A stretch of 64,000 nucleotides of DNA, from positions 1,364,001 to 1,428,000 of the forward strand of contig NZ_OMOQ01000001.1 in the NCBI RefSeq assembly GCF_900302475.1, read 5' to 3'. The DNA comes from Defluviimonas aquaemixtae. GTDB taxonomy: Bacteria; Pseudomonadota; Alphaproteobacteria; Rhodobacterales; Rhodobacteraceae. Under the pieces are notes generated by a model. The model saw nothing but the letters and a program-made list of their open reading frames with translations. It ran no database searches and was not told the DNA's origin. Made by a program: the position numbers and the translations under genes. Below are positions 46,854 to 56,776 of this stretch, in pieces (position 1 is the first letter of the stretch; each line of letters starts with the position of its first letter).

Positions 46854-49274
46854 TCACACGATGATGATGTGTGACTCCAGTCCCGCGGTATCTGCCAGGT
46901 CCACGAGGGTCAGGACGTCGCCTCCGCCGAAGTCGAGCCGCACATCAGTGCCAACGACCGAGGCGAAGGTATTGACGATCTCGGTCGTTGTGAGTGTCCC
47001 TGCCCATAGATCGTCGTCGAGCAGGAGCCTGTCGCCCTCGGCCAGCGAGAAGTCGGTCGCAAGGTCGGCACCGTAGCCAGTGTCGAAGACGAAGTGGTCC
47101 GCGCCGGTTCCGCCGGTAAGAGTGTCTGCACCTGCACCGCCATCAATGTTGTCGTTCCCTGCCCGTCCGTCGATCTGGTCATTGCCGCCATAGCCGCGCA
47201 GGAAGTTGGCGCCGTTGGTGCCCTTCAGGATGTCATTGCCGGTATTGGAGCCGTAGACGCGCTCGAAGCCCGAAATCGTGTCATCGGCCGCCCAGCCACC
47301 GGACAGCGCGTTGGTCAGCAGGTCGACGTTCACCCCGCCCGAGGAATAGTAGTAGTTCACGTTGTCGATGCCGTTGCCGCCGATCAGCGTGTCGGCGCCG
47401 TTGCCGACGAGGACGGTGTCATTGCCGTCGCCGAGGTCGACGTTGTCGTCACCGCCCCTGTCGTAGACGATGTCATTGCCGCCATAGCCGCGCAGGAAGT
47501 TGGCGCCGTTCGTGCCCTTCAGGATGTCGTTGCCGGTATTGGAGCCGTAGACGCGCTCGAAGCCCGAAATCGAGTCGCCGGCTGCCCAGCCGCCGGACAC
47601 CGAGTTGTTGAAGAGATCGACGTTCACGCCGCTCGTCGAGCCGAAATAGCTGATGTTGTCGATGCCGTTGCCGCCGGCCAGCGTGTCGGCACCGGTTCCG
47701 ACGATCACCGTGTCATTGCCGTCGCCGAGGTCGACGTTGTCGTTACCGCCCCTGTCGTAGACGACGTCATTGCCGCCATAGCCGCGCAGGAAGTTGGCGC
47801 CGTTGGTGCCCTTCAGGATGTCATTGCCGGTATTGGAGCCGTAGACGCGCTCGAAGCCCGAAATCGTGTCATCGGCCGCCCAGCCACCGGACAGCGCGTT
47901 GGTCAGCAGGTCGACGTTCACCCCGCCCGAGGAATAGTAGTAGTTCACGTTGTCGATGCCGTTGCCGCCGATCAGCGTGTCGGCGCCGTTGCCGACGAGG
48001 ACGGTGTCATTGCCGTCGCCGAGGTCGACGTTGTCGTCACCGCCCCTGTCGTAGACGATGTCATTGCCGCCATAGCCGCGCAGGAAGTTGGCGCCGTTCG
48101 TGCCCTTCAGGATGTCGTTGCCGGTATTGGAGCCGTAGACGCGCTCGAAGCCCGAAATCGAGTCGCCGGCTGCCCAGCCGCCGGACACCGAGTTGTTGAA
48201 GAGATCGACGTTCACGCCGCTCGTCGAGCCGAAATAGCTGATGTTGTCGATGCCGTTGCCGCCGGCCAGCGTGTCGGCACCGGTTCCGACGATCACCGTG
48301 TCGTTACCGTCGCCAAGATCGACGTTGTCGTTTCCACCCCTGTCGTAGACGACGTCATTGCCGCCGCCTGCATCAATAGTGTTACTTCCCTTGTTGCCCA
48401 GGAGCGTGTTGCTCTGGCCATTGCCCGTCAGTGAAAGGTTCCCCACCCCGAGAAGTTCGGCATCCGCAACGCCTGAGACAAGTGTCAGATTGCCGGACGT
48501 ACGGAAGAGCGATCCGTCGACGAGGTCGAGCTTCACGTTGCCCGCCGAGAGATCGACCGTCACCGCGGAGGCCGAGCCGCCCTGCGTGACGGTCACCGAA
48601 ACGGCCGCGCCTGCGCTTGTCGACAATCCGTAGCCGCCCGCTGAGGCGGTCTGAGCGGTGCTGCCGCCGATCTGGAAGCTGACATTCGCGACGCCTTCTC
48701 CGATCGAGTAAAAGTCGTCGTTGTCGCTGTCGGTGTAGGCGACACCCGTGAGGAACACGGCACTGCCGATCTGTCCGTAATTCTGCGTCGCGAGCGCGGC
48801 ATTGTAGGATTGGTTCGTCGTGAACGTGCCGGTTTCGATCCCGATACCGACCTCGCGAAACACGTCGCGCATGATGTTCTGCCGATGCCCTTCGCTGAGA
48901 AAGAGACCTTCGTGCAGATCAGCCGTCACCTGATTGAGGTTGATCGTGCCCGTCGTCAGGTACTGACCAAGGTTTTCGCCCCACCAGAAGCCCGACGACG
49001 CGTAGCCTGCGGCCTCGATCCGGTCGTCGGCCCCGGACCCTCCGGCGCCGGTATGGCTGAAGGTGTCATTGGCCAACATCCACTGCGAGTGACCCGTCGC
49101 CGCCGTCTCGAGCGCGGAATTGGGCGCGAGAACCTGCTTTGCGGCGGACGAGATCGTGCCCGGCGCAAGGCCGTCGTTCAGACCGATCCCGAGTCGCGCC
49201 GCCTCCGCGTTCGGATCCAGTCGTGCACGATTTATCAGTTCGAGCATGTACTGCTCTTGCGCGGTCAATGCCAT
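46854..49274 (-). CDS. Secreted CAP-domain protein with RTX-type calcium-binding repeats
   Basis: The 806-residue protein opens with a CAP/SCP-like domain (about residues 1-190; MLELINRARLDPNAEAARLG, NDTFSHTG, EGHRQNIMRDVFREVGIGIE). A beta-sandwich-like spacer follows (about 190-285). RTX-like nonapeptide arrays (GGNDVVYDRGG, GDGNDTVIVGTGADTLAGGN) fill residues ~285-720, then a typical C-terminal RTX closing segment (LTGGTGADHFVFDT, LLLDDDLWAG, LTLVDLADTA). There is no signal peptide, and a C-terminal secretion signal would send it through a type I system. Two nearly identical 196-residue blocks are present, see the repeat entry. Confidence 0.92.
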   Translation of the reverse strand: MALTAQEQYMLELINRARLDPNAEAARLGIGLNDGLAPGTISSAAKQVLAPNSALETAATGHSQWMLANDTFSHTGAGGSGADDRIEAAGYASSGFWWGENLGQYLTTGTINLNQVTADLHEGLFLSEGHRQNIMRDVFREVGIGIETGTFTTNQSYNAALATQNYGQIGSAVFLTGVAYTDSDNDDFYSIGEGVANVSFQIGGSTAQTASAGGYGLSTSAGAAVSVTVTQGGSASAVTVDLSAGNVKLDLVDGSLFRTSGNLTLVSGVADAELLGVGNLSLTGNGQSNTLLGNKGSNTIDAGGGNDVVYDRGGNDNVDLGDGNDTVIVGTGADTLAGGNGIDNISYFGSTSGVNVDLFNNSVSGGWAAGDSISGFERVYGSNTGNDILKGTNGANFLRGYGGNDIVYDRGGDDNVDLGDGNDTVLVGNGADTLIGGNGIDNVNYYYSSGGVNVDLLTNALSGGWAADDTISGFERVYGSNTGNDILKGTNGANFLRGYGGNDVVYDRGGNDNVDLGDGNDTVIVGTGADTLAGGNGIDNISYFGSTSGVNVDLFNNSVSGGWAAGDSISGFERVYGSNTGNDILKGTNGANFLRGYGGNDIVYDRGGDDNVDLGDGNDTVLVGNGADTLIGGNGIDNVNYYYSSGGVNVDLLTNALSGGWAADDTISGFERVYGSNTGNDILKGTNGANFLRGYGGNDQIDGRAGNDNIDGGAGADTLTGGTGADHFVFDTGYGADLATDFSLAEGDRLLLDDDLWAGTLTTTEIVNTFASVVGTDVRLDFGGGDVLTLVDLADTAGLESHIIIV
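47179..48300 (-). repeat. Tandem 588-base duplication inside the RTX gene
   Basis: A stretch of about 535 bases at 47179-47712 recurs at 47767-48300 with no difference that I see by eye, at exactly 588-base spacing (196 codons). Each unit holds two ~98-residue subunits (types VNVDLLTNALSGGW and VNVDLFNNSVSGGW). Similarity fades after 48301. Confidence 0.85.
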
Positions 49275-49449
49275 GACCCAACTCCTTCACCCAATCTGAA
49301 CGCCGCCAAGGCGAGAGAGCCTCCGGCTGCGGCGCTGCTTAGCACCACTACGTGGCAAAACATGGCCATTCCGTGGCGTCCGCGGGGTGCTGTTGCGGGA
49401 CGGGCGACAGCCCGCCGATTTTGGGCGAATGGTTGCCGATCCGAGGACG

Positions 49450-50994
49450 TTATCGGGACTTGAAGAGACTGCCGAGAATCCCCCGGACGAGCGCCTGGCC
49501 CGTCTTCGTGCCGAGCTGCCGTGCGAGGCTTTTGCCGAAGGCAGTGGCGACACTGTCGCTGCGCGACGAGCGGCGCGAACTCGTCCGCTTGGACTCGGCG
49601 CCGTCATAGCGGCGCGCGCGCTTCAGTTCGCGCAGTTCCTCGGCCATGCGTTCCTCTTCGGCCTCGGCCTCTGCGGCGGCCTTGGCGGCGCTGTCAGCGC
49701 GCGCCTGCAGCCGTTCGAAGGCCGAGTCGCGGTCGACAGTGGCGCCGTATTTCGCATCTAACCCCGAGGCCGCGATCGCCGCCCGCCGCTCGTCGGCGCC
49801 GATGGGGCCGAGCCGGCTCGACGGCGGGCGGATCAGCGTGCGCTCGACCATTCCTGGGGCGCCCTTGGCTTCGAGAAACGAGGTCACCGCCTCGCCAATG
49901 CCGACCTCCTTGATCGCGGTTTCGGTGTCGAAGCGCGGATTGGGCCTGTAGTTCTGTGCCGCGCGCGCGAGGTCCTTCTGGTCTTTCGCTGTAAAGGCCC
50001 GCAGCGCGTGCTGGATGCGATTGCCGAGCTGGCCGAGGATGTCGTCGGGAACGTCGGCGGGGTTCTGGGTGATGAAATAGACGCCAACCCCCTTCGACCG
50101 GATGAGGCGGGCGACCTGCTCCACCTTGTCGACGAGCGCCTTGGGCGCGTCGTCGAAGAGAAGATGCGCCTCGTCGAAGAAGAAGACGAACTTCGGCTTG
50201 TCGGGGTCGCCGACCTCGGGCAGCTCCTCGAAAAGCTCCGACAGAAGCCACAGAAGGAAGGTCGCGTAGAGCCGCGGCGAGCCCATCAGCTTGTCGGCGG
50301 CGAGGATGTTGATCTGCCCCCGCCCGTCCGGCGCGGTCCGCATCATGTCGGCCAGCTCCAGCGCCGGTTCCCCGAAAAGCCGCGTGCCGCCCTGGTTCTC
50401 GAGCACGAGGAGCTGGCGCTGGATCGCGCCGATCGTGGCGGTGGCGACGTTGCCGTATCGCAGGCTGATCTCGTCGGCGTTCTGCCCGATCCAGACGAGC
50501 ATCGCCTGAAGATCCTTGAGGTCGAGAAGCGGCAGACCCTCTTCGTCAGCGAGCCGGAACGCGATGTTCAGAACCCCTTCCTGCGCCTCGGACAGATCCA
50601 TGAGGCGCGCGAGAAGCAGCGGCCCCATCTCGGTTACGGTCGTTCGGATCGGGTGGCCCTGTTCGCCGAAGAGGTCCCAGAAGGCGACGGGAAACGACTG
50701 GTATTCAAGCTCGTAGCCTATGGTGCTACAGCGCTTCATGAAGGCGTCATGGAGCTTGGCCTCGGTCGAGCCCGCCACGGCAAGCCCCGCCAGGTCGCTT
50801 TTCACGTCGGACAGGAAGACTGGTACGCCGGCGGCCGAAAAGCTCTCGGCCAATATCTGCAGGGTGACCGTCTTGCCGGTACCGGTCGCTCCGGCGATAA
50901 GCCCGTGACGGTTCCCGTATTTCAACAGCAGTTCCTGAGGCGCAGCGTGTCCCTCCCCGCCGCCGCCCGCGTAAATCCCCTTCTCGGTCAGCAC
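49450..50994 (-). CDS. HerA/YjgR-like (DUF853) ATPase
   Basis: The 514-residue protein has Walker [20 protein letters not shown] at about 30-50 and Walker [13 protein letters not shown], plus [21 protein letters not shown]. These are signatures of the DUF853 (YjgR) branch of HerA-like ATPases. The C-terminal region is Ala/Glu/Arg-rich coiled coil. Function is not settled; HerA relatives translocate DNA. It is transcribed away from ialB. Confidence 0.88.
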   Translation of the reverse strand: MLTEKGIYAGGGGEGHAAPQELLLKYGNRHGLIAGATGTGKTVTLQILAESFSAAGVPVFLSDVKSDLAGLAVAGSTEAKLHDAFMKRCSTIGYELEYQSFPVAFWDLFGEQGHPIRTTVTEMGPLLLARLMDLSEAQEGVLNIAFRLADEEGLPLLDLKDLQAMLVWIGQNADEISLRYGNVATATIGAIQRQLLVLENQGGTRLFGEPALELADMMRTAPDGRGQINILAADKLMGSPRLYATFLLWLLSELFEELPEVGDPDKPKFVFFFDEAHLLFDDAPKALVDKVEQVARLIRSKGVGVYFITQNPADVPDDILGQLGNRIQHALRAFTAKDQKDLARAAQNYRPNPRFDTETAIKEVGIGEAVTSFLEAKGAPGMVERTLIRPPSSRLGPIGADERRAAIAASGLDAKYGATVDRDSAFERLQARADSAAKAAAEAEAEEERMAEELRELKRARRYDGAESKRTSSRRSSRSDSVATAFGKSLARQLGTKTGQALVRGILGSLFKSR

Positions 50995-51046
50995 ACCGCC
51001 CCCCTTTTTTTCTCCTCAGGTTTCGCAGGCACAATACAATCTTAAC

Positions 51047-51147
51047 TCTGGCATGCCAGTCTTGATTGCAGGCGGGCGGGTGTGCTTTCGCCTGAGTGTT
51101 ACTTCCTCCCTGTCAGACTGGCCGCGCCTTCCGGGCGCGGCTTTTTT
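51047..51147 (+). ncRNA. Candidate small RNA 1
   Basis: Between two divergent genes, an RNA of ~100 nt is suggested. TACAAT at 51035-51040 fits a -10 box, though the -35 is poor. The 8-base segment 51055-51062 (gccagtct) can pair with 51115-51122 (agactggc), enclosing a hairpin (caggcg 51069-51074 with cgcctg 51090-51095) and the single-stranded ACTTCCTCCC, complementary to ribosome-binding sites. It ends in a strong terminator at 51121-51147. Confidence 0.5.
51121..51147 (+). terminator. Terminator of candidate small RNA 1
   Basis: An 8-base-pair stem (gccgcgcc / ggcgcggc), a short loop and TTTTTT follow on the plus strand, with no protein gene upstream on that strand for over 4 kb. Confidence 0.85.
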
Positions 51148-51221
51148 CCGAGCAAAATCAAATTTGTGGGACGGATAATATTTCCTGTTGACGCGAAGAT
51201 GCTAACTGAATAGCGTTCGCA

Positions 51222-51295
51222 CCAATGAGTAAGTCGGCCTGTCCGACAGGGAGCAAGATTCTGGGAAGGGCCCTCGCTGGGCCCTTCTTTTTATT
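51222..51295 (+). ncRNA. Candidate small RNA 2 or leader of the IalB gene
   Basis: TTGACG (51188-51193) stands 17 bases from TAGCGT (51111+100, that is 51211-51216), a plausible promoter. The following ~70 nt contain a small hairpin (gtcgg 51233-51237 with ccgac 51243-51247) and a strong terminator stem. It could be an independent RNA or an attenuator for the IalB-family gene 130 bases downstream. Confidence 0.4.
51265..51295 (+). terminator. Terminator of candidate small RNA 2
   Basis: A 9-base-pair stem (gaagggccc / gggcccttc) with a 5-base loop and TTTTTATT tail. Confidence 0.85.
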
Positions 51296-51425
51296 GTGAA
51301 ATGGGCGCGCGTCAGAACGTGCGCGGAATGCCGCTGAGGCCGGATTGGGCGCGTTTCGCCGCTGACACTCCCCCGAGGCCATGCTAAAGCGCGATCAGAC
51401 CCCCAAAGGCTCAATGGAAGGACAC

Positions 51426-52061
51426 ATGGCCGCATTCCCCAATCACCTGACGCTCGCCCTCGCGCTTCTTGCTGCGGGCCCTCTGGCCGCGCAGGATACG
51501 TCGCAGGACACGGCAGCACCCGAAAGCGCCGCGACTGAAACCGAGCAAACCGAAGCGGCGCCGGCAGACCCTGCGACGACCCCCGCTGACGGTATGGGCG
51601 AGCCCTATGTCGCCGAGACGCATGGCGACTGGCAACTGCGCTGTGTGAGGACCGACGACGGCTCGGATCCGTGCCAGCTCTATCAGCTCCTGAAGGACAG
51701 GGAGAGCGGGCAGCCGATCTCCGAGATCAGCATCCTCGCTTTGCCCGAAGGCGGTGAGGCGGCGGCGGGCGCGACGGTCATCACGCCGCTCGAGACGCTT
51801 CTGACCCAACAGCTCAACATCACCGTCGACGGCGGCCAGACCAAGCGCTATCCGTTCACCTTCTGCACCGAGGTTGGGTGCGTCGCGAGGGTGGGTTTCA
51901 CGGCCGAGGACCTCGCCGGGTTCCGCAAGGGCAAGGTCGCGGTGATTTCGGTCGTACCGGTTGCCGACCCGACTAGGACCGTGGACGTCGACATCTCGCT
52001 TGCCGGCTTTACCGCAGGCTTCGCGTCGCTTGCGAAGACTTTGCCGCAAAAGCAGGAATGA
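51426..52061 (+). CDS. Invasion-associated locus B (IalB) family protein
   Basis: The 211-residue protein has a signal peptide (HLTLALALLAAGPLAAQ) and an Ala/Glu/Thr/Pro-rich linker to residue ~60. The IalB domain follows: VAETHGDWQLRCVRTDDGSD, PCQLYQLL, PFTFCTEVGCVARVGFTAED. Four cysteines are in the usual places. IalB proteins are periplasmic or outer-membrane-associated; in most alphaproteobacteria their role is unknown. The start at 51426 has GAAGGA 5 bases upstream; an ATG at 51414 would also work. Confidence 0.9.
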   Translation: MAAFPNHLTLALALLAAGPLAAQDTSQDTAAPESAATETEQTEAAPADPATTPADGMGEPYVAETHGDWQLRCVRTDDGSDPCQLYQLLKDRESGQPISEISILALPEGGEAAAGATVITPLETLLTQQLNITVDGGQTKRYPFTFCTEVGCVARVGFTAEDLAGFRKGKVAVISVVPVADPTRTVDVDISLAGFTAGFASLAKTLPQKQE

Positions 52062-52093
52062 CGCGGGACATAGGTCACCAAAGCTCGTTAGCA

Positions 52094-52116
52094 GCGCTGC
52101 CCGGGCCGGGCAGCGC
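52094..52116 (+). terminator. Terminator-like hairpin after the IalB gene
   Basis: A 10-base-pair stem (gcgctgcccg / cgggcagcgc) with a 3-base loop is followed by ATTTCCGTTT; the T-run is interrupted, so efficiency is uncertain. Confidence 0.6.
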
Positions 52117-52214
52117 ATTTCCGTTTCGGGCCAGCTAAACGCAGCATCGATCCGGCGCGGAGCAATCAGGCGCCGGCCCGATCCCACGATGAATCCCGCC
52201 CGGCGCGACGCGCT

Positions 52215-53423
52215 TCAGACCTTCTTCAGCGCGATTACGGCATTGAGCCCGCCGAAAGCGAAGGCGTTCGAGAGCACGGCCGAGACCTTCGCCTCGCGTG
52301 CGGTGTTCGGAACCACATCGAGCGCGCATTCAGGATCGGGCTCTTCGTAGCCGATGGTCGGGGCGACGACGCCCTCGCGCAGCGCCATGAGGCAGGCCAG
52401 AAGCTCGACCGCGCCGGTCCCGCCGATCAGATGGCCGTGCATCGACTTCGTCGACGAGATCAAGAGCCGGTTCGCGTGGTGTCCGAAGACATGCGCGACG
52501 GCGGCGCATTCAGTCTTGTCGTTCGCCGCGGTCCCCGTGCCGTGGGCATTGACATAACCCACGTCGGCCGCGGCCAGCCCGGCATCGGCCAGCGCGCCAG
52601 CGATCGCGCGTTCGGCGCCCGCCTGGTTCGGCATGACGATATCGGCGGCGTCCGATGTCATCGAGAAGCCGGCCACCTCGGCCAGGATCTCGGCGCCTCG
52701 CGCGACCGCGTGATCCCACTCCTCGAAGACGAAGACGCCTGCCCCCTCGCCCTGCACCATGCCGTTGCGATTGGCGGAGAACGGGCGGCAGGCATCCTTC
52801 GACATGACGCGCAGGCCTTCCCACGCCTTCACGCCGCCGAAACAGAGCATCGCCTCCGACCCGCCGGTGACCATCACCCGTGACATGCCCGAGCGGATCA
52901 TCTGGAAGGCGAGCCCCATCGCATGGTTGGACGAGGCGCAGGCGGTCGCCACGGTGAAGGACGGGCCGCGCAGATTCCATTCCATGCTGACATGGGAGGC
53001 GGCCGAGTTGTTCATCAACTTCGGCACGACGAAGGGATGCACGCGGTTCTTCCCCTCCTCGTAGACCGCGCGGTAGTTTTCGTCCCAGGTGTTGACGCCG
53101 CCCCCGGCGGTGCCAAGGACGACTCCGGACTCGGCCGACAGCCGTTCACCGAAGACCAGGCCCGACTGTTCGATTGCCTGCCGGGCCGCGAGCATCGTGA
53201 ACTGGGTAAAGCGGTCGTAGAGCGCCAGTTCCTGGCGGTTGAAATGCGTCTCGGCTTCCCAGTCTCGGACCTGTCCGCCGATCCGGATCGACAGCCGCTC
53301 CACGTCGCGAATGTCCAGCGGTCCGATCCCGCAGCGCCCTTCGCGCATCGCGGCAGAGGTCGATGCGACATCGTGACCGAGCGCGTTGATCGTCCCCCCG
53401 CCCGTGATGGCGACGCGCCTCAT
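52215..53423 (-). CDS. Beta-ketoacyl-ACP synthase (FabF-like)
   Basis: The 402-residue protein has the KAS II layout: [20 protein letters not shown] start, the nucleophilic Cys in [17 protein letters not shown], His in [16 protein letters not shown] and His in [17 protein letters not shown]. It should elongate an acyl chain held by an ACP. It overlaps the acp gene by 4 bases and forms a cluster with lpxD, which points to a special acyl chain for the outer membrane rather than bulk fatty acid synthesis. Confidence 0.92.
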   Translation of the reverse strand: MRRVAITGGGTINALGHDVASTSAAMREGRCGIGPLDIRDVERLSIRIGGQVRDWEAETHFNRQELALYDRFTQFTMLAARQAIEQSGLVFGERLSAESGVVLGTAGGGVNTWDENYRAVYEEGKNRVHPFVVPKLMNNSAASHVSMEWNLRGPSFTVATACASSNHAMGLAFQMIRSGMSRVMVTGGSEAMLCFGGVKAWEGLRVMSKDACRPFSANRNGMVQGEGAGVFVFEEWDHAVARGAEILAEVAGFSMTSDAADIVMPNQAGAERAIAGALADAGLAAADVGYVNAHGTGTAANDKTECAAVAHVFGHHANRLLISSTKSMHGHLIGGTGAVELLACLMALREGVVAPTIGYEEPDPECALDVVPNTAREAKVSAVLSNAFAFGGLNAVIALKKV

Positions 53424-53695
53424 GCCCGTTCGGCGACCAGATTTTCGACCGCGCGGATGATGGCGGACACCGACGAGATGTCGAACTCGTTCTTCTGCGG
53501 CTCGTTGGCGTTGAACGGCACCGAAATGTCGAACGCCTCCTCGATCGCGAAGATCGACTCGACGAGGCCGAGGCTGTCGATGCCAAGGTCTTCGAGGCTC
53601 ATCTCGGGCGATACCTGAGAAACGTCGAGCACCGCCTGTTCGGCAATGATCGCGATCACCTGGTCCCTAACGTTCGTCGTCATCGCTTCTTCCAT
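53420..53695 (-). CDS. Acyl carrier protein (dedicated, AcpXL-like)
   Basis: The 91-residue protein has the phosphopantetheine attachment Ser in [20 protein letters not shown]. It is longer than housekeeping AcpP (about 78) and carries a late segment [17 protein letters not shown], reminiscent of AcpXL-type carriers. Start may be 53695 or 53683. It lies between lpxD (overlap 29 bases) and the FabF-like gene. Confidence 0.9.
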   Translation of the reverse strand: MEEAMTTNVRDQVIAIIAEQAVLDVSQVSPEMSLEDLGIDSLGLVESIFAIEEAFDISVPFNANEPQKNEFDISSVSAIIRAVENLVAERA

Positions 53696-54788
53696 TCTGC
53701 TCTCCTACGCCCAGTCGTGTAACAGCGGCACGAAGCTCCGCGACCTGGTCGACCAGCCGGCCGAGGCGGCGAATCTGCTTCCAGGCGTCGATGTAGCTGT
53801 CCATCTTGATCGCGGGATAGCCCAGCAGGACCCGGCCCGCCGGCGCGTTCGAGAGGATCTTGGTGCCGCCGCCTGCGATCACGTCGTCGCCGATGAAGAT
53901 GTTGTCCGAGACACCGACCTGGCCACCGAGGATGACGCGGTCGCCGATCCGGACCGACCCGGCGATGCCGGTCTGTCCCGCGAAAAGGCAGTCGCGCCCG
54001 ACCGTCACGTTGTGACCGAGATGGACCAAGTTGTCGAGTTTGGTGCCCGACCCGATCACGGTCGCGCGGATAGTTCCAGAATCGACTGTCGCATTCGCGC
54101 CGATTTCCACATCGTCGGCGATCTCCACACCGCCGAGCGAATGGATACGCAGCCACTTCTGCGCCCGGATCTCGGCGCGTTCGCCCAGCGTCTCGCGGAT
54201 CTCCTCGACGCCGGACTTCTCGGGCGTGGCGAAGGAGAAACCGTCGGCGCCAATGACAGCGCCCGGCTGGCAGATGAAGCGCGCTCCTATCCTGACCCGC
54301 GCTCCGATCCTTGCGCCCGCGTGGATCAGCGCCTCCGGGCCGATTTCCGTGTCCGGGCCGATCGTGACGTGCGACGCGATCCGCGCGCCCGGACCGATCC
54401 GCACGCGCGCGCCGATGATGACGTAGGGGCCGACCGCCGCATCGGCCGCGACCTCGGCGTCCCATGCGACGATGGCCGTCGCATGGATCCCCGGCGCGAT
54501 GTCAGGGCCAGGATCGAGCTGGCGCGTGACGCCCGCCATGGCGACACGCGGCCTGGCAACGAAGATCGCCGCGGCGAGCCCGAGCGCCCGCCAATCGGCA
54601 CCTTCCCAAAGAACAGCCGCACGTGCGCGGCTATTGGCGAAGCCGTTCGCATACTTCTTGTCCATTGCAAGGGCGAGATCTTCGGGCCCCGCCGTCGCGG
54701 GCTCTGCCGCGCGGCAGACTGTCAGCGACAGATCGCCCTCGGCCGCCGCGCCGAGCGCTTCAGCGATTTCCCCGACAGTGTGGGACAT
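53667..54788 (-). CDS. lpxD: UDP-3-O-acylglucosamine N-acyltransferase LpxD
   Basis: The 373-residue protein has an N-terminal substrate-binding domain (about 1-100) and a left-handed beta-helix of hexapeptide repeats ([20 protein letters not shown]). The catalytic His lies in [17 protein letters not shown], then [20 protein letters not shown] follows. It adds the N-linked hydroxy fatty acid in lipid A synthesis. No lpxA or fabZ lies next to it here. Confidence 0.93.
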   Translation of the reverse strand: MSHTVGEIAEALGAAAEGDLSLTVCRAAEPATAGPEDLALAMDKKYANGFANSRARAAVLWEGADWRALGLAAAIFVARPRVAMAGVTRQLDPGPDIAPGIHATAIVAWDAEVAADAAVGPYVIIGARVRIGPGARIASHVTIGPDTEIGPEALIHAGARIGARVRIGARFICQPGAVIGADGFSFATPEKSGVEEIRETLGERAEIRAQKWLRIHSLGGVEIADDVEIGANATVDSGTIRATVIGSGTKLDNLVHLGHNVTVGRDCLFAGQTGIAGSVRIGDRVILGGQVGVSDNIFIGDDVIAGGGTKILSNAPAGRVLLGYPAIKMDSYIDAWKQIRRLGRLVDQVAELRAAVTRLGVGEQNGRSDDDER

Positions 54789-54835
54789 ACTGCCTTCCAG
54801 ATCCGATGCGGGGCTTCGTCACCCCGTGGAGAGCA

Positions 54836-56452
54836 TTATCCCCGAAGCGCGTCCAAGACCACCCCAGCCGATATCAGTGCTTCGAAAATCCGCTGATCGC
54901 GGCCATAGACGTCACGCCGGAATTCGATCGCGCCACGCGCGTCGGGCCAGGCGGTGAAATAGACGAGGTGTACAGGTACCGGCTGCTTCAGCAGAACCGT
55001 CGTTTCGCGCCCCGTCCTGAGATGACGGTGGAACTCGCCCTTCGGGTCGTCGGTCTGCCGCGCGAGAAGCGTATAGGCGAAATCGAACGGCGAGCCGAGA
55101 CGGACGCATCCGTGACTGAAGGCCCGGACCTCCTTCTGGAACAGCGACTTCGTCGGCGTGTCGTGCAGGTAGATGTTCCAGCGGTTGGGGAACATGAACT
55201 TCACCAGCCCCAATGCATTGCGCTCCGACGGCGGCTGCGACATCGAAAACGGAAAATTCCGCGCCGTGAACTGCCGGAAGTCGGTGCCGTCGCGGCTTAC
55301 CACCCTGCCCCGCCGGTCGACAATCTTCAGATGCCCCACGGCACGCGGGTTTCTCTGCAGCATCGGCAGGTATTCCTTGACCGTGATCGAGCGGGGCACG
55401 TTCCAGGTCGGGTTGATGACCATATGCTCCATCAAGTCGGAGAATTCAGGGCTTCGGCGGTCATGCTCGTTCATGCCGACGACGGTCGCCGTCTCGAACG
55501 TGACCTTGCCGTCATCGATGATCTTGGCGCTGAAATCCGGCAGGTTGACCCAGATATGGCGGCGGCCGAGCGATATGCCGTTCATCCAGCGCAGGCGCTC
55601 CATCGCCACGACGACGGAATGAAGCCGCCGCTCGGCGCCGACATTGATCTCGGCGAGCGTGCCCGCGCCTGCGATCCCGTCGGTGTGCAGTCCGTGGTCG
55701 ATCTGGAACCGCTGGACGGCCTTCTGCATCTCGCCGTCGAACACCGCGCTCGCGCTTCGCGCCAGATACCCCATGCGGATCAGCCGGTCGCGGAGCGCGA
55801 TCACCTCGGTCCCGGTGTCGCCGGGGCGCAGCGTCTTGGCATGCACCGTTTCACCCCAACCGCCGCGCTCGATCAACCGTTCGAGGTCCATCTTGGCACG
55901 GCGGAGCTGTTCGTATTGCGGCATCTGGGGCGGCAATGCACCGAAATAGGCCGACGGGTCAGAGGCCGCCAGCGCGCGCATTGTCGCGAGCCGGTCGCGC
56001 TTCGGCACCTCGCGAACGATCCCGCTGTCCACGCGCCTGGGATCGAGAACGCCCGACTGCATGTCCTCGGCATAAGTGATGAAAGATTTCGTCACACGGG
56101 CCTCAAGCCGGCCCCGCTGGCGTTCCGAGGCGAGTGAGAGGAAGGCGGCTTTCAGGCCCTCGGCGTCATAACGTTCGGCGGGAAGCCCATGTTCAGGCGC
56201 CATCGCCAGCGCCCGGAAGAGCGCCGCACGGCGCTCTGTGTCAGCCGACGAGGTCCAGAGCGGCGCATAGTCCCGTTCGCGATAGAACTCGGCAAGGGCG
56301 GGTGTTGAGGCAAGTTCCTCGGCTGCCGCCTGACGGAAGGCGAGATCAGACGATAAAGCGGATTGAGCCAGGATGACCCACACGCCAACGAAGGTAAGGA
56401 CTTTAAAAATTACCGTTCCGACAAAGCTCGGCCGCACCAATACTGCCGTCAT
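54836..56452 (-). CDS. Murein L,D-transpeptidase (YcbB-like)
   Basis: The 538-residue protein has an N-terminal hydrophobic signal/anchor (VIFKVLTFVGVWVILAQSAL), a helical region, a peptidoglycan-binding domain (about 235-305: LRPGDTGTEVIALRDRLIRM, AVQRFQIDHGLHTDGIAGAG) and a YkuD-type L,D-transpeptidase domain with the catalytic motif SHGCVRLGSPFDFAYTL. It makes 3-3 cross-links or anchors proteins in peptidoglycan. I start at 56452, where AGAGGA precedes the ATG. Confidence 0.92.
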   Translation of the reverse strand: MTAVLVRPSFVGTVIFKVLTFVGVWVILAQSALSSDLAFRQAAAEELASTPALAEFYRERDYAPLWTSSADTERRAALFRALAMAPEHGLPAERYDAEGLKAAFLSLASERQRGRLEARVTKSFITYAEDMQSGVLDPRRVDSGIVREVPKRDRLATMRALAASDPSAYFGALPPQMPQYEQLRRAKMDLERLIERGGWGETVHAKTLRPGDTGTEVIALRDRLIRMGYLARSASAVFDGEMQKAVQRFQIDHGLHTDGIAGAGTLAEINVGAERRLHSVVVAMERLRWMNGISLGRRHIWVNLPDFSAKIIDDGKVTFETATVVGMNEHDRRSPEFSDLMEHMVINPTWNVPRSITVKEYLPMLQRNPRAVGHLKIVDRRGRVVSRDGTDFRQFTARNFPFSMSQPPSERNALGLVKFMFPNRWNIYLHDTPTKSLFQKEVRAFSHGCVRLGSPFDFAYTLLARQTDDPKGEFHRHLRTGRETTVLLKQPVPVHLVYFTAWPDARGAIEFRRDVYGRDQRIFEALISAGVVLDALRG

Positions 56453-56776
56453 GAAATCCTCTGCACCTTTACCCGTTCCCTGATTAACCAGTGTCAGGGA
56501 TTTGTGGATTGGTGTCCATTCACGATAGGGCCAGTTCGGCGTGAGCCGCCCCGCGCCTGATGCAGCAGCGCAACAGCGCAAGCGATCTCTGCCCTGCTCA
56601 CGGGCCTCTTTACCTCGATCAGCGGCATTTCGCCGATCACGGCACAATATCCTTTCAGCGGACAATTGCCCGTTGGCGACGGAATCGTCTTATGCCATAA
56701 GAAGTCAGCACTTGGGGACATCGACAGAACAAGCCGCTGATAAGGCGGCGAAATGCTACGGGACAGGCGTATTGCC
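56453..56776. other. Intergenic region, nothing recognised
   Basis: These 324 bases separate the divergent L,D-transpeptidase and DUF882 genes and probably carry both promoters. A minus-strand open frame of 94 codons crosses it but shows no family resemblance or ribosome site. Confidence 0.5.

Noticed and set aside
47179..48300. Possible CRISPR-like repeat array
   Set aside because: The repeats are in-frame RTX coding units with long period and no spacer structure; no cas genes nearby.
47094..48434. 446-codon plus-strand open frame with repeated AVDALEARNRV units
   Set aside because: It is the mirror of the RTX repeats on the minus strand; the repetition comes from the real gene.
54623..56137. 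504-codon open frame antisense to the L,D-transpeptidase
   Set aside because: The minus strand has catalytic and PG-binding motifs; this frame has none.
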